64,000 nucleotides of DNA from Colwellia hornerae (GCF_007954355.1 NZ_VOLR01000023.1:1-64000); one strand, 5' to 3'; shown: positions 51,772-61,704, numbered from the stretch's first letter. Made by a program: numbers and translations. The notes: generated from the sequence alone by a model not told the origin.

Positions 51772-52171
51772 TCTTAAAATATCAGGTTAAGTGATTGAAT
51801 ATAATTTTATCCTTTATATAAGCGGTAAATTCAAAGCATTTTAATGACAATATTCATTACTTAACCTTATTACCTGAATAGTAGCTGTGTGAATTGGCTA
51901 TTCAATAATAGATTTTTAAGGTATGGGTTAATGCGGTTCACGTTAGTGATTTTTAACACATATAAGTTCCCCATAGAATTCTTAGCGCTGCGCTTAGTTT
52001 CGTTTTTGCTTGCCTTTAAAATTTTATTTTTATTTGTCTCTACTTTTCTTTTATCACTTAAAAGTATACTCATCGGTGCTGTTTCTTTTATTTATCTTTC
52101 TTTGACTTTATATTTTAAAGTATTATTTTTCTGGATAGTCAGCAATTGTTGTCAGTGTATTAAGGAATCCC
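51772..52171 (+). other. T-rich ispH-pilV intergenic region
   Basis: About 400 bp, extremely T-rich on the plus strand from 52000 to 52140. A 96-codon GTG-started frame (51889-52179) encodes an almost purely hydrophobic peptide and overlaps pilV by 8 bp; I attribute it to composition because it lacks a ribosome site. The region probably holds the promoter of the pil operon; AAGGAATCCC directly before pilV is its ribosome site. Confidence 0.55.
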
Positions 52172-52783
52172 ATGGGTAATAACGCACTTAGGACGAGTCA
52201 CCCTAAAAGAAAAAAATCCCAACTACAAAAGGGCATGACACTAATAGAAGTTTTGGTTGCTTTGGTTATTTTAGTGACGGGAATTTTTGGTGCTGTTGCC
52301 ATGCAGGCCTCAGCTAAGAAAGGCAGCTTTGACGCTATGCAACGCTCTGTCGCCTCTGCGCTAGCACAAGATATTATTGAACGAATGCGCAGTAATGACT
52401 CAGATATTCTTATATTAGAAAGTTATCAAGGTGTTTATGGCGCAGCGTTAAATACACCACCTACCGTTAGATGTAATTCAGTGGATTCTTTATGTACCAG
52501 TGCACAAATGACCGCCAATGACTTATATGAATGGGAAGTCAAACTCATGGGAGCTGATGTAACTGCCGGAGGCAAAAACGCTGGTGGCTTAGTTGGCGCT
52601 GTGGGTTGTATTGATCATAATAAAAATGCAGTCACTGTGGTGATCAGCTGGCAGGGCAGGGTAGCAACGGCTGATGGCTATGATGCCGATAACAATAGTT
52701 CAACAGCAGCAACACTGGCTAACGCTTGTGGTACGAGTACCAGTAAACGTCGACAAGTTAGCGTAGAAGCTTTTGTGTATTAA
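52172..52783 (+). CDS. pilV: Type IV pilus minor pilin PilV
   Basis: A 203-aa prepilin. A long basic leader of 21 residues (to ..LQKG) precedes the N-methylated MTLIEVLVALVILVTGIFG helix, with Glu5 present. The body has the AMQASAKKGSFDAMQRS and DIIERMRSN segment typical of PilV, and cysteines near the C-terminus for the D-region loop. First gene of the minor-pilin operon; processed by PilD, assembled in the inner-membrane priming complex and likely pilus tip. Confidence 0.9.
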   Translation: MGNNALRTSHPKRKKSQLQKGMTLIEVLVALVILVTGIFGAVAMQASAKKGSFDAMQRSVASALAQDIIERMRSNDSDILILESYQGVYGAALNTPPTVRCNSVDSLCTSAQMTANDLYEWEVKLMGADVTAGGKNAGGLVGAVGCIDHNKNAVTVVISWQGRVATADGYDADNNSSTAATLANACGTSTSKRRQVSVEAFVY

Positions 52784-52872
52784 GGGAACCATCGAAGTGT
52801 TTGTCAACGTTTACTGTGGCGGCTATGCTTGGATTTACAGATAATATCGATTTTGTTCAGTAAGAGATTATA

Positions 52873-53862
52873 ATGGTTAATGCTCAACGAGGTTTTAGTT
52901 TAATAGAAATATTTATATCGCTTGCGGTAGGCTTAATGTTGTTACTTGGTGTCCTTAGTGTTTTTGTGGGGATGAAAACAACAACGGTTGAGACAACCAG
53001 TTATGGTGAGTTACAAGAAAATGGCAGGTATGCGATTAGCTTGCTTAGCGATGATTTATTACGACAAGGTTTTTGGGGCGATTTGTCAGGAAATCTCGAT
53101 GTAAGTGGCTTGATAAGTTCTCCAGTACCGACAACGGTTGCCGGTGATTGTATTGGCGAAGGCGTTAATAATGCGAGTTTTCCTGCCGCCATTGGTCATT
53201 TTAGAACGTTGTGGGGCAAAACAGTCAACAATGCCAGCTTGATGGGCTGTATTACTAATGCAAAGCTTGGCTCCGATGTAATACAACTTAAACGAGCTGT
53301 GTCAGCAACGACAGCGCTAGGTGATATTTCTAGTGATAAATACTACATTATTTCAAATCCTAATACGGCGGGGATATTTGCGGGCGGTGCTGCGGTACCT
53401 ACTTTAAATTTTGGTCAGGTTTGGGAATATCAACAGCACATTTACTATGTACGCGAAGATAATCAAGGCACCAACAAAGTACCGGTATTAGTGCAAGGGC
53501 GTCTGCAAAATAAAGCTTCGGTGATGAACCTTGATATGGTTGTTGAAGGCATTGAATACATCCGTTTTATGTATGGCGTTGATACGACTAACAACGGTGT
53601 TGTTAATGCTTTTATTGCTGCTGATGAAATGACAACGGCTTACTGGGATAATGAAAGTAATGTAAGGATACTTGCCGTTAAAATTTTCGTTTTAGCGCGA
53701 AATATCTTACCTGACCGCAATTACGAAAATTTGAATAGTTATCAGCTTGGTGATATAGCCCTCGATTTTATTGATGGTGACGGTAAAGGTGATAATTATC
53801 GACGTTTATTATTTAGCTCTACCATCACACTTTATAACGCGAGGGTCGACTCATGGCCATAA
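52873..53862 (+). CDS. pilW: Type IV pilus minor pilin PilW
   Basis: A 329-aa prepilin with a short leader MVNAQRG before FSLIEIFISLAVGLMLLLGVLSVF; Glu5 is conserved. PilW-type features include ENGRYAISLLSDDLLRQGFWGDLSG and a C-terminal AVKIFVLARN segment. Its last codons overlap pilX by 10 bp. It forms the tip complex with PilV, PilX and PilY1. Confidence 0.92.
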   Translation: MVNAQRGFSLIEIFISLAVGLMLLLGVLSVFVGMKTTTVETTSYGELQENGRYAISLLSDDLLRQGFWGDLSGNLDVSGLISSPVPTTVAGDCIGEGVNNASFPAAIGHFRTLWGKTVNNASLMGCITNAKLGSDVIQLKRAVSATTALGDISSDKYYIISNPNTAGIFAGGAAVPTLNFGQVWEYQQHIYYVREDNQGTNKVPVLVQGRLQNKASVMNLDMVVEGIEYIRFMYGVDTTNNGVVNAFIAADEMTTAYWDNESNVRILAVKIFVLARNILPDRNYENLNSYQLGDIALDFIDGDGKGDNYRRLLFSSTITLYNARVDSWP

Positions 53863-54374
53863 TATTGATGAAAAATAGGCAGTTAATTTATCCTAGCCAC
53901 TCAACACTGCGTGATAAACAAAGTGGTGTTGTTCTGATCGTTTCGCTGGTTTTTTTAATTGCTTTGACTGCGGTTGCTGCTGCATTGATGCAAAATACCA
54001 CCATAGATATGAAAATGTCTGGAGCAAGTGAAGAAAAGGTAGTCGCTACCCAAGAGGCGGTCAGTGCTATTGATGAAGTTATTTATAAAGAAGTGACACA
54101 AATAAGTGGCACCAATGCTTTTACTTCTGAAATCGCCAAATTTCCACTCTCACCCGCAGTGAGCAGTGCAAGTAATACCAGTGCAACAATTACGCTGGCT
54201 AACCCGTATAATATTCAAGCCGATTGCCCCCACTCTCGAGCTGCTTCTTCTGTACAGGTATTCAAGTGCAATGTACTTAAAGTACGGGTCACTCGACTGT
54301 ATGGTCGCACTAACAAAAGCACCATTGAAGTTAATTCTGGTGTATCGCAACAATTACTTAATGTGGGGAACTGA
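53853..54374 (+). CDS. pilX: Type IV pilus minor pilin PilX
   Basis: A 173-aa protein. The hydrophobic stem SGVVLIVSLVFLIALTAVAAALMQNTTIDMKMSG is characteristic of PilX, which lacks the usual Glu5 (Val there). A leader of about 24 residues precedes Gly25 in SGVVLIV, where PilD would cleave. Start ATG 53853 lies inside the pilW end (10-bp overlap), so translation is coupled. It is followed by pilY1 after 2 bp. Confidence 0.88.
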   Translation: MAIILMKNRQLIYPSHSTLRDKQSGVVLIVSLVFLIALTAVAAALMQNTTIDMKMSGASEEKVVATQEAVSAIDEVIYKEVTQISGTNAFTSEIAKFPLSPAVSSASNTSATITLANPYNIQADCPHSRAASSVQVFKCNVLKVRVTRLYGRTNKSTIEVNSGVSQQLLNVGN

Positions 54375-54376
54375 TC

Positions 54377-57300
54377 ATGAAAAAGTTATTATTATTTGGC
54401 GCATTGATATTTACATCGCTTACTTCTTATAGTGAAGATATTGAACTTTATATTGGTGATGCAGCGCAGCGTAGTGGTAATAAACCACAAGTACTGATTA
54501 TTTTTGATAACTCGGGCAGTATGAATAGCTTAGAGTCAGTTGATGAACCTTATAACCCTGCTACTGTTTATCCCGCAGTTGGCAGTGATAACTCCCTATC
54601 AGATAAATTTATTTATTTTACTAGAGGCGGCATTGACGGCGCCGCTTCTCTGGTCCCTGATAGTCCGAGTGAAAGGCGCCGCTTTCTTGATGATATTAAT
54701 AGCTGTGCAACCGCACGCGAACGACTAGCGTCGGTTGGCTTTTATACCGGACACATTCGTGAATATGCTTTTCAAGGAAATTCAGGTAGCTGGCAAGAAA
54801 TCCCCGATAATAATGGCGCCAATATTGAAATAATCGACTGTGAGGATGACGTTAACCTGATACCGGCAAACCCTGAAGTGAATGCGGGTATCAAAAAAAA
54901 TGGCGGAACCATTGAAAGTTTACCCGATGGTTTTCCCATCGATGGTGAAGGCTCTAAACAAAGTCCGGTTTATTATACAGCAAATGCTGCTAACTCAAAT
55001 GTGATTTGGTCGGGCGAAGTTGTTACCCTTTATACCGATAACTATTTACGTTGGGCGAATAGTGATTCGCTTGAACAAGTTAACCGTACCCGCTTAGAAA
55101 TAGCGCAAGATACCGTTACTGACTTAATAGAATCGGCACCTTCTGTTGATTTTGGCTTACAAGTTTTTAATTATAATCACTCAGGTGAATTTGTTCGTGA
55201 TGGTGGCCGAATCGTTTTTGGTATTCAAGAAATGACTGCTGCGGCGCGCGCTGATTTAGTTAATATTATTGATTTAGAAATTGATGGCGAAACAAATACC
55301 CCGTTGTGTGAATCTCTTTATGAAGCGTCACGGTATTTTAGTGGTCAGTCGGTAGATTTTGGTGATAATGATTCAAATTCTGGCAGTAGATATCGAGGTA
55401 ATACACCACCAAGAGACACTTCAATTGAAGATAGCGGTGTTTATAAATCACCGTTTAGCTCATGTACCAATGAAGTTTATGTGATTATGATTACCGATGG
55501 CGAACCGACTCGCGACCTTGCCGCTAATACTTATATTCAAAGCTTACCTGATATCGGTTTACCGTTTGACGTTAATGGCACTAATAATTATTTAGCGGCA
55601 CTGGCGGGTTGGATGCACACCCATGATTTACATAGCACTTTACCCGATGTGCAATCAGCAACATTGTTTACTATAGGTTTTGGTCAAGACGCTATTGACG
55701 ATGCTGGCGCGTTATTACGCGAAGCCGCAAACTTGGGGGGGGGGCAATATTACCCGGCTAAAGATCCCAGTGCTTTACTTTCTTCATTGCAATCGGCGCT
55801 AACCAATATTTTAGAAGTGAATACTAGTTTCACAGCACCCTCGGTTGCCTCAAATAATTTTGATAGAACTGAAACCTTAGATTCGGTTTATTACGCGATG
55901 TTTGTGCCAGACCATGGCGCAAGATGGCAAGGAAATTTAAAAAAGCTTAAAGTGACCGATGGCCAGCAAGTTGATCGAACCGGCGCTGCCGCTATTGATA
56001 ACAACGGTAATATTTCAAAAGATGCCAAAACTTTTTGGAGTACAGATACCAATCCTGACGGTAATGATGTTAAAAAAGGTGGCGTAGCTGAAATGCTTCG
56101 CACTAAATCAACACGGGTTATCATTAGCGATCTCGGTTTAAATAATGCTTTAGCGCCGCTGAACAGAACGAATGCTGAAACATCCTACGGTGATGCTGCA
56201 ACCCTAGCGCTCGAATTAGATGTCACTGTTGATGAAATTGACAATATGCTTAATTGGGCCAAGGGTATTGATGTTGATGATGCCGATAACGACGGTTCAA
56301 CTACTGATATTCGTCGCGATGTTTTTGGCGATCCATTACACTCTAAACCTTTGGTGGTCAATTATGGTGGCTCAAGCAACAATCAAGATATTCGTATTAT
56401 TGTCGGCACTAATGCCGGTGTTTTACATATGTTTGACGATAACGGTGCAACAGTTGATGAAAACTGGGCTTTTTTACCAAAAGAATTTTTCTCTAAAATT
56501 AAAGTTTTACGTGAAAACTTCACTTCATCAGGAAAATCATACGGCATAGACAGCCCAGCGGTTTCATATTTATTAGATGTCAACGGCGATGGTTCAATTG
56601 ATAGTGCCAGTGGCGATAAAGCTTGGATCTTTTTTGGTCTACGTCGCGGAGGCTCTTCATATTACGCGATGGATATTAGTGACCCTGATTTACCTAAATT
56701 ATTGTGGCATATAGATGCAGACTCTCCAGGGTTTAGCCATTTAGGACAATCCTGGTCTCAGCCAAAAATCGGTTTCTCTGCACTTAATCTTGATGCAAAT
56801 GGGGCACTCAAACCGGTATTGTTCTTTGCTGGCGGTTATGATACTACCAAAGATAATTTATCTGTCGGCGCAGATGATGAGTTAGGTCGTGCCGTTTATA
56901 TGGTTGATGCGGCAACAGGAACACTTAAGTGGAGTTTAAGCCCAGAAGTAACCACTGAGATTAATACCCAATTTACTGACTTCACAGATAGTATACCTTC
57001 TAGTCTTGCTACCTTAGACAGTGACTCAGATGGTTTAACAGATCGTCTTTATTTTGGCGATACTGGAGGTAATGTTTGGCGAATCGATATGCCTGGTAAT
57101 AACCCCTTTAGTGGTATTACACCATGGACTGCTTTTAAATTAGGGGAGTTTGGCGGTACGACTCATGCCACAGATCGTCGTTTTTTTAGTGAACCATCAA
57201 TTGCTCGGACCTTTATCTCAGACACTATCGAAACCACATCTACTGATGTTAATGGCGTTAGCACAACAGTGATCACTAAGCAGGAAAGGCCTTATGAAGC

Positions 57301-57955
57301 GGTACTTATCGGTAGTGGTGATCGCTCAACCCCTGCCGCTAGTGATACTGACGATAAATTTTTTATGATTAAAGACGCAAATATTATCACTACGTCATTT
57401 GTGGCTTCAGCTACGCACCCACAACGTTTGATACCTGCAGCTATTTTAGCAACAGATCTTTATGATTATACGAATAATCCTTTTGGGCAGACTTTGACTG
57501 TGGCCAATCGTCAGACACTCGAAATAAACGTCGGTAATAAAAAAGGTTGGTTTATAGATTTCCTTGGCGATGGTGAGAAAAATACCGCCTCAGCCATTGT
57601 CATTAATGGCGTTGCTTATTTTACCTCGTTTACGCCTGCAGCGGTATCTGCTGATGCTAACAGCTGTGAATTAAGTGATGGCTCCGGAATTTTATATGCC
57701 GTTGACTTAGCCTTTGGAACTACTGTATATGACTGGAGAACATGGGAAATTGCGGCGGGTATTCCTGATACCCCTTCCATTATCATTACCAAAGATCCTC
57801 AAGAGCCGGTAGATCCATGTAGCGAAAATTGCCCTCCCGAAGATGAAGAAGGAGAAGTGATTGCCACAATAAAACTATTGGCTGGTAAAATTATTCCGTT
57901 AGGTATTAGTTTAGAAACTTCAAGAATCTACCTTTATGTAACGGAGTCAAATTAA
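54377..57955 (+). CDS. pilY1: Type IV pilus tip adhesin/assembly protein PilY1
   Basis: An 1192-aa exported protein (signal peptide to about residue 19). The N-terminal von Willebrand A-like domain has the MIDAS start IIFDNSGSM (Asp44, Ser46, Ser48) and ITDGEPTRD near residue 375. The C-terminal half is the beta-propeller typical of PilY1, with Ca2+-loop sequences DVNGDGSID (around residue 734) and DSDSDGLTD (around 881) and a third at about 637. It supports pilus extension and adhesion. A ten-G tract lies at codons 453-456 (55735-55744). The stop overlaps pilE by one base. Confidence 0.93.
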   Translation: MKKLLLFGALIFTSLTSYSEDIELYIGDAAQRSGNKPQVLIIFDNSGSMNSLESVDEPYNPATVYPAVGSDNSLSDKFIYFTRGGIDGAASLVPDSPSERRRFLDDINSCATARERLASVGFYTGHIREYAFQGNSGSWQEIPDNNGANIEIIDCEDDVNLIPANPEVNAGIKKNGGTIESLPDGFPIDGEGSKQSPVYYTANAANSNVIWSGEVVTLYTDNYLRWANSDSLEQVNRTRLEIAQDTVTDLIESAPSVDFGLQVFNYNHSGEFVRDGGRIVFGIQEMTAAARADLVNIIDLEIDGETNTPLCESLYEASRYFSGQSVDFGDNDSNSGSRYRGNTPPRDTSIEDSGVYKSPFSSCTNEVYVIMITDGEPTRDLAANTYIQSLPDIGLPFDVNGTNNYLAALAGWMHTHDLHSTLPDVQSATLFTIGFGQDAIDDAGALLREAANLGGGQYYPAKDPSALLSSLQSALTNILEVNTSFTAPSVASNNFDRTETLDSVYYAMFVPDHGARWQGNLKKLKVTDGQQVDRTGAAAIDNNGNISKDAKTFWSTDTNPDGNDVKKGGVAEMLRTKSTRVIISDLGLNNALAPLNRTNAETSYGDAATLALELDVTVDEIDNMLNWAKGIDVDDADNDGSTTDIRRDVFGDPLHSKPLVVNYGGSSNNQDIRIIVGTNAGVLHMFDDNGATVDENWAFLPKEFFSKIKVLRENFTSSGKSYGIDSPAVSYLLDVNGDGSIDSASGDKAWIFFGLRRGGSSYYAMDISDPDLPKLLWHIDADSPGFSHLGQSWSQPKIGFSALNLDANGALKPVLFFAGGYDTTKDNLSVGADDELGRAVYMVDAATGTLKWSLSPEVTTEINTQFTDFTDSIPSSLATLDSDSDGLTDRLYFGDTGGNVWRIDMPGNNPFSGITPWTAFKLGEFGGTTHATDRRFFSEPSIARTFISDTIETTSTDVNGVSTTVITKQERPYEAVLIGSGDRSTPAASDTDDKFFMIKDANIITTSFVASATHPQRLIPAAILATDLYDYTNNPFGQTLTVANRQTLEINVGNKKGWFIDFLGDGEKNTASAIVINGVAYFTSFTPAAVSADANSCELSDGSGILYAVDLAFGTTVYDWRTWEIAAGIPDTPSIIITKDPQEPVDPCSENCPPEDEEGEVIATIKLLAGKIIPLGISLETSRIYLYVTESN
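55735..55744 (+). repeat. Poly-G tract (10 G) in pilY1
   Basis: Ten consecutive guanines encode the C-terminal base of Leu453 plus Gly454-456 (LGGGQY). In an AT-rich genome such a run stands out, and loss or gain of one G would frameshift the adhesin. This is the classical layout of a contingency locus. Confidence 0.9.
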
Positions 57956-58371
57956 TGATAAATTGCAAAAAAACACAGCGGTTCAAGGGTTTTACCTTGC
58001 TTGAGCTAATGATAGCTGTCGCCGTGGTGGGTATTCTAGCTTCGATTGCTTATCCGTCTTATATTGATAATATTTCAAGAGCAAATCGTAGCGAAGGTCA
58101 ACGGGAGCTACTGCGCTTAGCAAGTTTGCAAGAACAGTATTTTATTGATCATCGAGCATATACCACAGATATGACAAAGTTAGGTACGCCTGCAGACCCT
58201 TATATTACAGATTCTGGTTTTTATAGCATAGATGCTGTGGTTGTTGGGGTAACATATACCCTTGAAGCAACGGCGAAAAGTACCCAAGCCACTAACGATT
58301 CTTCTTGTTTAACCTTATCGGTAACCGATACGGGTAAGAAAGCGGCAACATCAACAAACTGCTGGGAGTAG
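57955..58371 (+). CDS. pilE: Type IV pilin-like protein PilE
   Basis: A 138-aa prepilin with an 11-residue leader ending KG before FTLLELMIAVAVVGILASIAYPSYIDNI; Glu5 present. The C-terminal pair of cysteines (SSCLTL ... TNCWE) would form the disulfide loop. ATG overlaps the pilY1 stop (TAATG). In this position PilE is usually a minor pilin of the tip complex rather than the main subunit, which I infer here. Confidence 0.9.
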   Translation: MINCKKTQRFKGFTLLELMIAVAVVGILASIAYPSYIDNISRANRSEGQRELLRLASLQEQYFIDHRAYTTDMTKLGTPADPYITDSGFYSIDAVVVGVTYTLEATAKSTQATNDSSCLTLSVTDTGKKAATSTNCWE

Positions 58372-58372
58372 T

Positions 58373-58711
58373 ATGATGAAATTATTATTTAAGCATTATT
58401 TAGCGCTCAACTTACTATCTGTAAGCCTACTTTTTATAAGTGTTGATAGTGTGGCAAAGGCGACAGACAAAGCGTCAAAGATTAAGGTTAAATGCCATGT
58501 TGAATTGGTCGGCGGTAGCGACATTATTCACTTTGGCATTATTCAAGCTAAAGGTTTGGTTAAATATTCTACTTGGTTAGTCGGTAAAAAAATAGCGACA
58601 GGGTTTTCAAAGCAAAAACAGCAAGTTCATCAAGTAAAGGAATGTGTTAAATCAAATGATGATTTTTCCAATGCTCTTTCAAAAAAATTAGATGAAAACA
58701 CTGCTCGTTAA
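58373..58711 (+). CDS. TapY2-like type IVa pilus-associated protein
   Basis: A 112-aa small secreted protein (signal peptide residues about 1-29, ending VAKA). The mature part CHVELVGGSDIIHFG ... HQVKECVKSNDDFSNALSKKLDENTAR matches my memory of the TapY2 family of Shewanella-type pilus loci: a CxVxLxxG start, then an ECV and an LD-x-T-x-R end with two paired cysteines. It is the last gene of the pil operon, 1 bp after pilE. The family match is by pattern only. Confidence 0.6.
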   Translation: MMKLLFKHYLALNLLSVSLLFISVDSVAKATDKASKIKVKCHVELVGGSDIIHFGIIQAKGLVKYSTWLVGKKIATGFSKQKQQVHQVKECVKSNDDFSNALSKKLDENTAR

Positions 58712-58718
58712 AGAGCAG
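58701..58718 (-). terminator. Hairpin between tapY2-like gene and FimT paralogue
   Basis: CTGCTC-GTTAAA-GAGCAG, a 6-bp stem with a 6-base loop, overlapping the end of the pil operon. Read on the minus strand it is followed by a T-rich run, so it probably terminates the convergent FimT gene. Confidence 0.55.
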
Positions 58719-58720
58719 AC

Positions 58721-59305
58721 TTAACTGCAAGTAATCTCATTGCCTGAGCGATCTTCATCAATGCCGTCGGTGTCGGTGTCTGAGGTGACGTATGAACGCC
58801 CAGAGGTACTTACTGTAATGCCTCTTGACTTGGCCGGGTAATCTTTTGGGCAATATTTAAAAGGGCTAGTACTAACGCCACCCGTTATGCTGCCTGTAGG
58901 TGTGTATATAATGCTATCTTGGCCGTACTGCAGCTTGTCATTCGTATTTATTTTAGCCTTTACTGCAACTACTCTTTCGTCAGTAGCGGGTTCATAGGTT
59001 TTATCACCATCAATATCAATAAAAACACTCACTTCATTTTGCCAATTAGTATCACAACGGTTACTTGCATTCAGTGGACATATAGTCACGATTTGTTCTG
59101 CATTTATTGCGGTATTTCTTGCTGTTAGTAATAGCCGTTGTAAATGAGAAATTTCATTGTCGACGCGTGTTTCAACCAGAAAATTATTGAAGTTTGGTAA
59201 CGCTATCGCCGTTAACGTTGCGCCAATAGCAATGGTGATCATCAGTTCGACGAGTGTAAAACCCTGTCGCTTGTTGTGTGATTGCAAATAATAACTCTTC
59301 ATCAT
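58721..59305 (-). CDS. GspH/FimT family pseudopilin (copy 1)
   Basis: A 194-aa prepilin-like protein. Leader residues MMKSYYLQSHNKRQG are followed by FTLVELMITIAIGATLTAIALPNFNNFLV (Glu5 present). The RVDNEISHLQRLLLTARNTAI stretch and the conserved VTICPL and KYCPKDYPAKSRGITVS segments match GspH/FimT. It is convergent with the pil operon. It is clearly paralogous to the copy at 59514-60089. A minor pilus or secretion pseudopilin role is expected. Confidence 0.88.
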   Translation of the reverse strand: MMKSYYLQSHNKRQGFTLVELMITIAIGATLTAIALPNFNNFLVETRVDNEISHLQRLLLTARNTAINAEQIVTICPLNASNRCDTNWQNEVSVFIDIDGDKTYEPATDERVVAVKAKINTNDKLQYGQDSIIYTPTGSITGGVSTSPFKYCPKDYPAKSRGITVSTSGRSYVTSDTDTDGIDEDRSGNEITCS

Positions 59306-59513
59306 ATAAGCCTTAATTTCTTGTTATACCGAAGAAAGCATTTCGTTAGTCTTATTGGTATTACATCTTGTCACAAAGGGGTGATAATATTTAAGATGAC
59401 TAAGTTATATCACTTAAGCCACTATTTCGCTAGGTTGCCGGCATTGATATTAGTAGTTGTTATCGTTTTGATAAAATGACTAAGATCGAACTTGTAAGCA
59501 CTTGCAATCCCGG

Positions 59514-60089
59514 CTAGTGACAGCTAATTATTCGACCGCTACGATTTTCATCTGCTCCATCCATGTTCTGGTCAGTGGATAAATAGAAGCGACCAGCGCC
59601 TGAAATAATAATCCCTCTTGATTTACCACTGTGAGATTTTGGACAGTAGCGGAAAGTACCATTACCTCCCCAAACTGCAAGCCGTCCACTAGGTGCGTAA
59701 ATTAATGCTGTTCTACCCTGAGCATACTGTAATTTGTCGCCTGATTTTATGGCTGATTTTATTTTTATAATCACTTCAGCACTTGAGGCATCAAGCGTTT
59801 TATTCTTATTATCATCATAAAATACAGTAAGCGTTTTATGCCATTCGTTCGAGCACTGCCCAGACGAATTAAGAGGACATACAGTAACGAAACGTTCTTG
59901 GTTAACCGCATGATTCCTTGTCAGTAATAATAAACGATGTAAGGCTGAAATTTCATTATCAACACGTATTCTTATCCTTAAGTCTGCAAATGTAGGAATA
60001 GCGATAACAGTGAGAACAATTAGTATAGCAAGCGTGATTAGGGTTTCAATGAGAGTGAAACCCTTTATTTTTAACGTGAAATATAACAT
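59514..60089 (-). CDS. GspH/FimT family pseudopilin (copy 2)
   Basis: A 191-aa paralogue of copy 1: leader MLYFTLKIKG, then FTLIETLITLAILIVLTVIAIPTFADL (Glu5 present), RVDNEISALHRLLLLTRNHAV, VTVCPLNSSG and FRYCPKSHSGKSRGIIIS. The two copies are aligned through their whole length and share the DENRSG-x-I-x-C ending, so they arose by tandem duplication. About 208 bp separate the two. It transcribes away from nadE and toward copy 1. Confidence 0.88.
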   Translation of the reverse strand: MLYFTLKIKGFTLIETLITLAILIVLTVIAIPTFADLRIRIRVDNEISALHRLLLLTRNHAVNQERFVTVCPLNSSGQCSNEWHKTLTVFYDDNKNKTLDASSAEVIIKIKSAIKSGDKLQYAQGRTALIYAPSGRLAVWGGNGTFRYCPKSHSGKSRGIIISGAGRFYLSTDQNMDGADENRSGRIISCH

Positions 60090-60179
60090 AACAATAAGCC
60101 GTCCGTTGGCTAGAGTAGATGTATTACTAGGTATAGCTGTTAACGTTAAATTTACAAGTTTTACGTTTACCAGTATATG

Positions 60180-61031
60180 TTAAGCGTAAATTGTTGGAAT
60201 AGGTAATCGCTTATGTTGGGTTTTTTGATAAATATTAATGATAAGTGCTTGCACCTCTGTTGTTACTGGCTTTCCTTCCAAGAAATCATCTAATTGATCA
60301 TAACTCATGCCTAATGCATCTTCGTCAGTTTTACCTGGATCCAAGTCTTCTAGATCAGCTGTGGGTGCTTTATTAATTAATAAATCTGGCGCACCTAAAC
60401 TTTCTGCTAACAATCGTACTTGGCGTTTAGATAAACCAAATAAAGGCGCTAAATCACAGGCGCCATCACCCCACTTAGTGAAAAATCCGGTGATGTTTTC
60501 TGCTGAATGATCGGTACCCAAAACAAGTGCGCCAACAATACCTGCAATATGATATTGCGTTACCATTCGGCTTCGAGCTTTGGCATTCCCTTTCGAAAAA
60601 TCGATTTTTGCATCGTCAGCCGATAAGATATTTGCTTGGTTGAGTGCGTTAAGCGTTTCAGTGTGAATGCCATTAACTGCATTTAAAATATTTGTAATTA
60701 AACTATGTGTCGGTTGAATAAAGTCCAAAGCAAGTTGAGCATCGTCTTCATCTGCTTGTACGCCGTAAGGTAAGCGAACAGCTATAAATTGATATGGCGT
60801 TGATGAATTATTATCGGTGATTCTTTCTGCCATATTAAGCTCATCAACGGCAAGTTGTGCAAGACGTCCACAGGTAGAAGAGTCAACACCACCACTAATG
60901 CCTAAAACTAAATTTTTTAGTCCCGAGTCCTTAAGTGTTTTTTTAATAAATTCAATACGGCGCTTTATTTCAAACACGGCATCTATCTGAGGTAAAACTT
61001 TCATTTCATTTATGATCAATTGCGGATCCAT
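60180..61031 (-). CDS. nadE: Ammonia-dependent NAD+ synthetase
   Basis: A 283-aa enzyme of the last step in NAD+ synthesis. The ATP-pyrophosphatase P-loop is in [16 protein letters not shown] (around residues 43-58). No glutaminase domain is present, so it uses ammonia as in E. coli NadE (275 aa). AAAGGACG precedes ATG 61031. It is monocistronic as far as can be seen. Confidence 0.94.
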   Translation of the reverse strand: MDPQLIINEMKVLPQIDAVFEIKRRIEFIKKTLKDSGLKNLVLGISGGVDSSTCGRLAQLAVDELNMAERITDNNSSTPYQFIAVRLPYGVQADEDDAQLALDFIQPTHSLITNILNAVNGIHTETLNALNQANILSADDAKIDFSKGNAKARSRMVTQYHIAGIVGALVLGTDHSAENITGFFTKWGDGACDLAPLFGLSKRQVRLLAESLGAPDLLINKAPTADLEDLDPGKTDEDALGMSYDQLDDFLEGKPVTTEVQALIINIYQKTQHKRLPIPTIYA

Positions 61032-61223
61032 TCAACGTCCTTTGATAGTTATTCGATAAGTTAAATTATCCTAGTGTAACGTATAGCTGTGATACTTCAA
61101 AATATAGGAAAGCTGCATTGTGCTGTTTTATCGACATCTAAAATAAATATGACTGAGAACAAATATAGCGCTTGGGTTTATTTGATATAATTGTGTACAA
61201 TTCAAAGTATATTTCGCGGTTAA

Positions 61224-61574
<351 letters not shown>

Positions 61575-61591
61575 TTGGCTAAACTCATTAT

Positions 61592-61632
61592 AAAAAAAGC
61601 CCATAGAGTGTTGTTACTCGATGGGCTTTTTT
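61592..61632. terminator. glnB terminator
   Basis: A stem AAAAAAAGCCCAT / ATGGGCTTTTTT with a short inner stem (GAGT/ACTC), flanked by A and T tracts. It may serve the convergent bamD too. Confidence 0.9.
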
Positions 61633-61704
61633 ACTTATTTAAGCGTTATTATTGAAGCTGCTGGTTTTCTACCCTTTCAACTTCAATGGTAACGACCCGT
61701 TAAC

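Noticed and set aside
51889-52179. 96-aa hydrophobic frame before pilV
   Set aside because: GTG start without ribosome site, overlaps pilV, and the composition is simply T-rich.
53001-53286. Minus-strand frames inside pilW
   Set aside because: Antisense shadows of a convincing minor pilin gene.
58919-59128. Plus-strand frame opposite the FimT copy 1
   Set aside because: Antisense to a well-supported pseudopilin; composition-driven.
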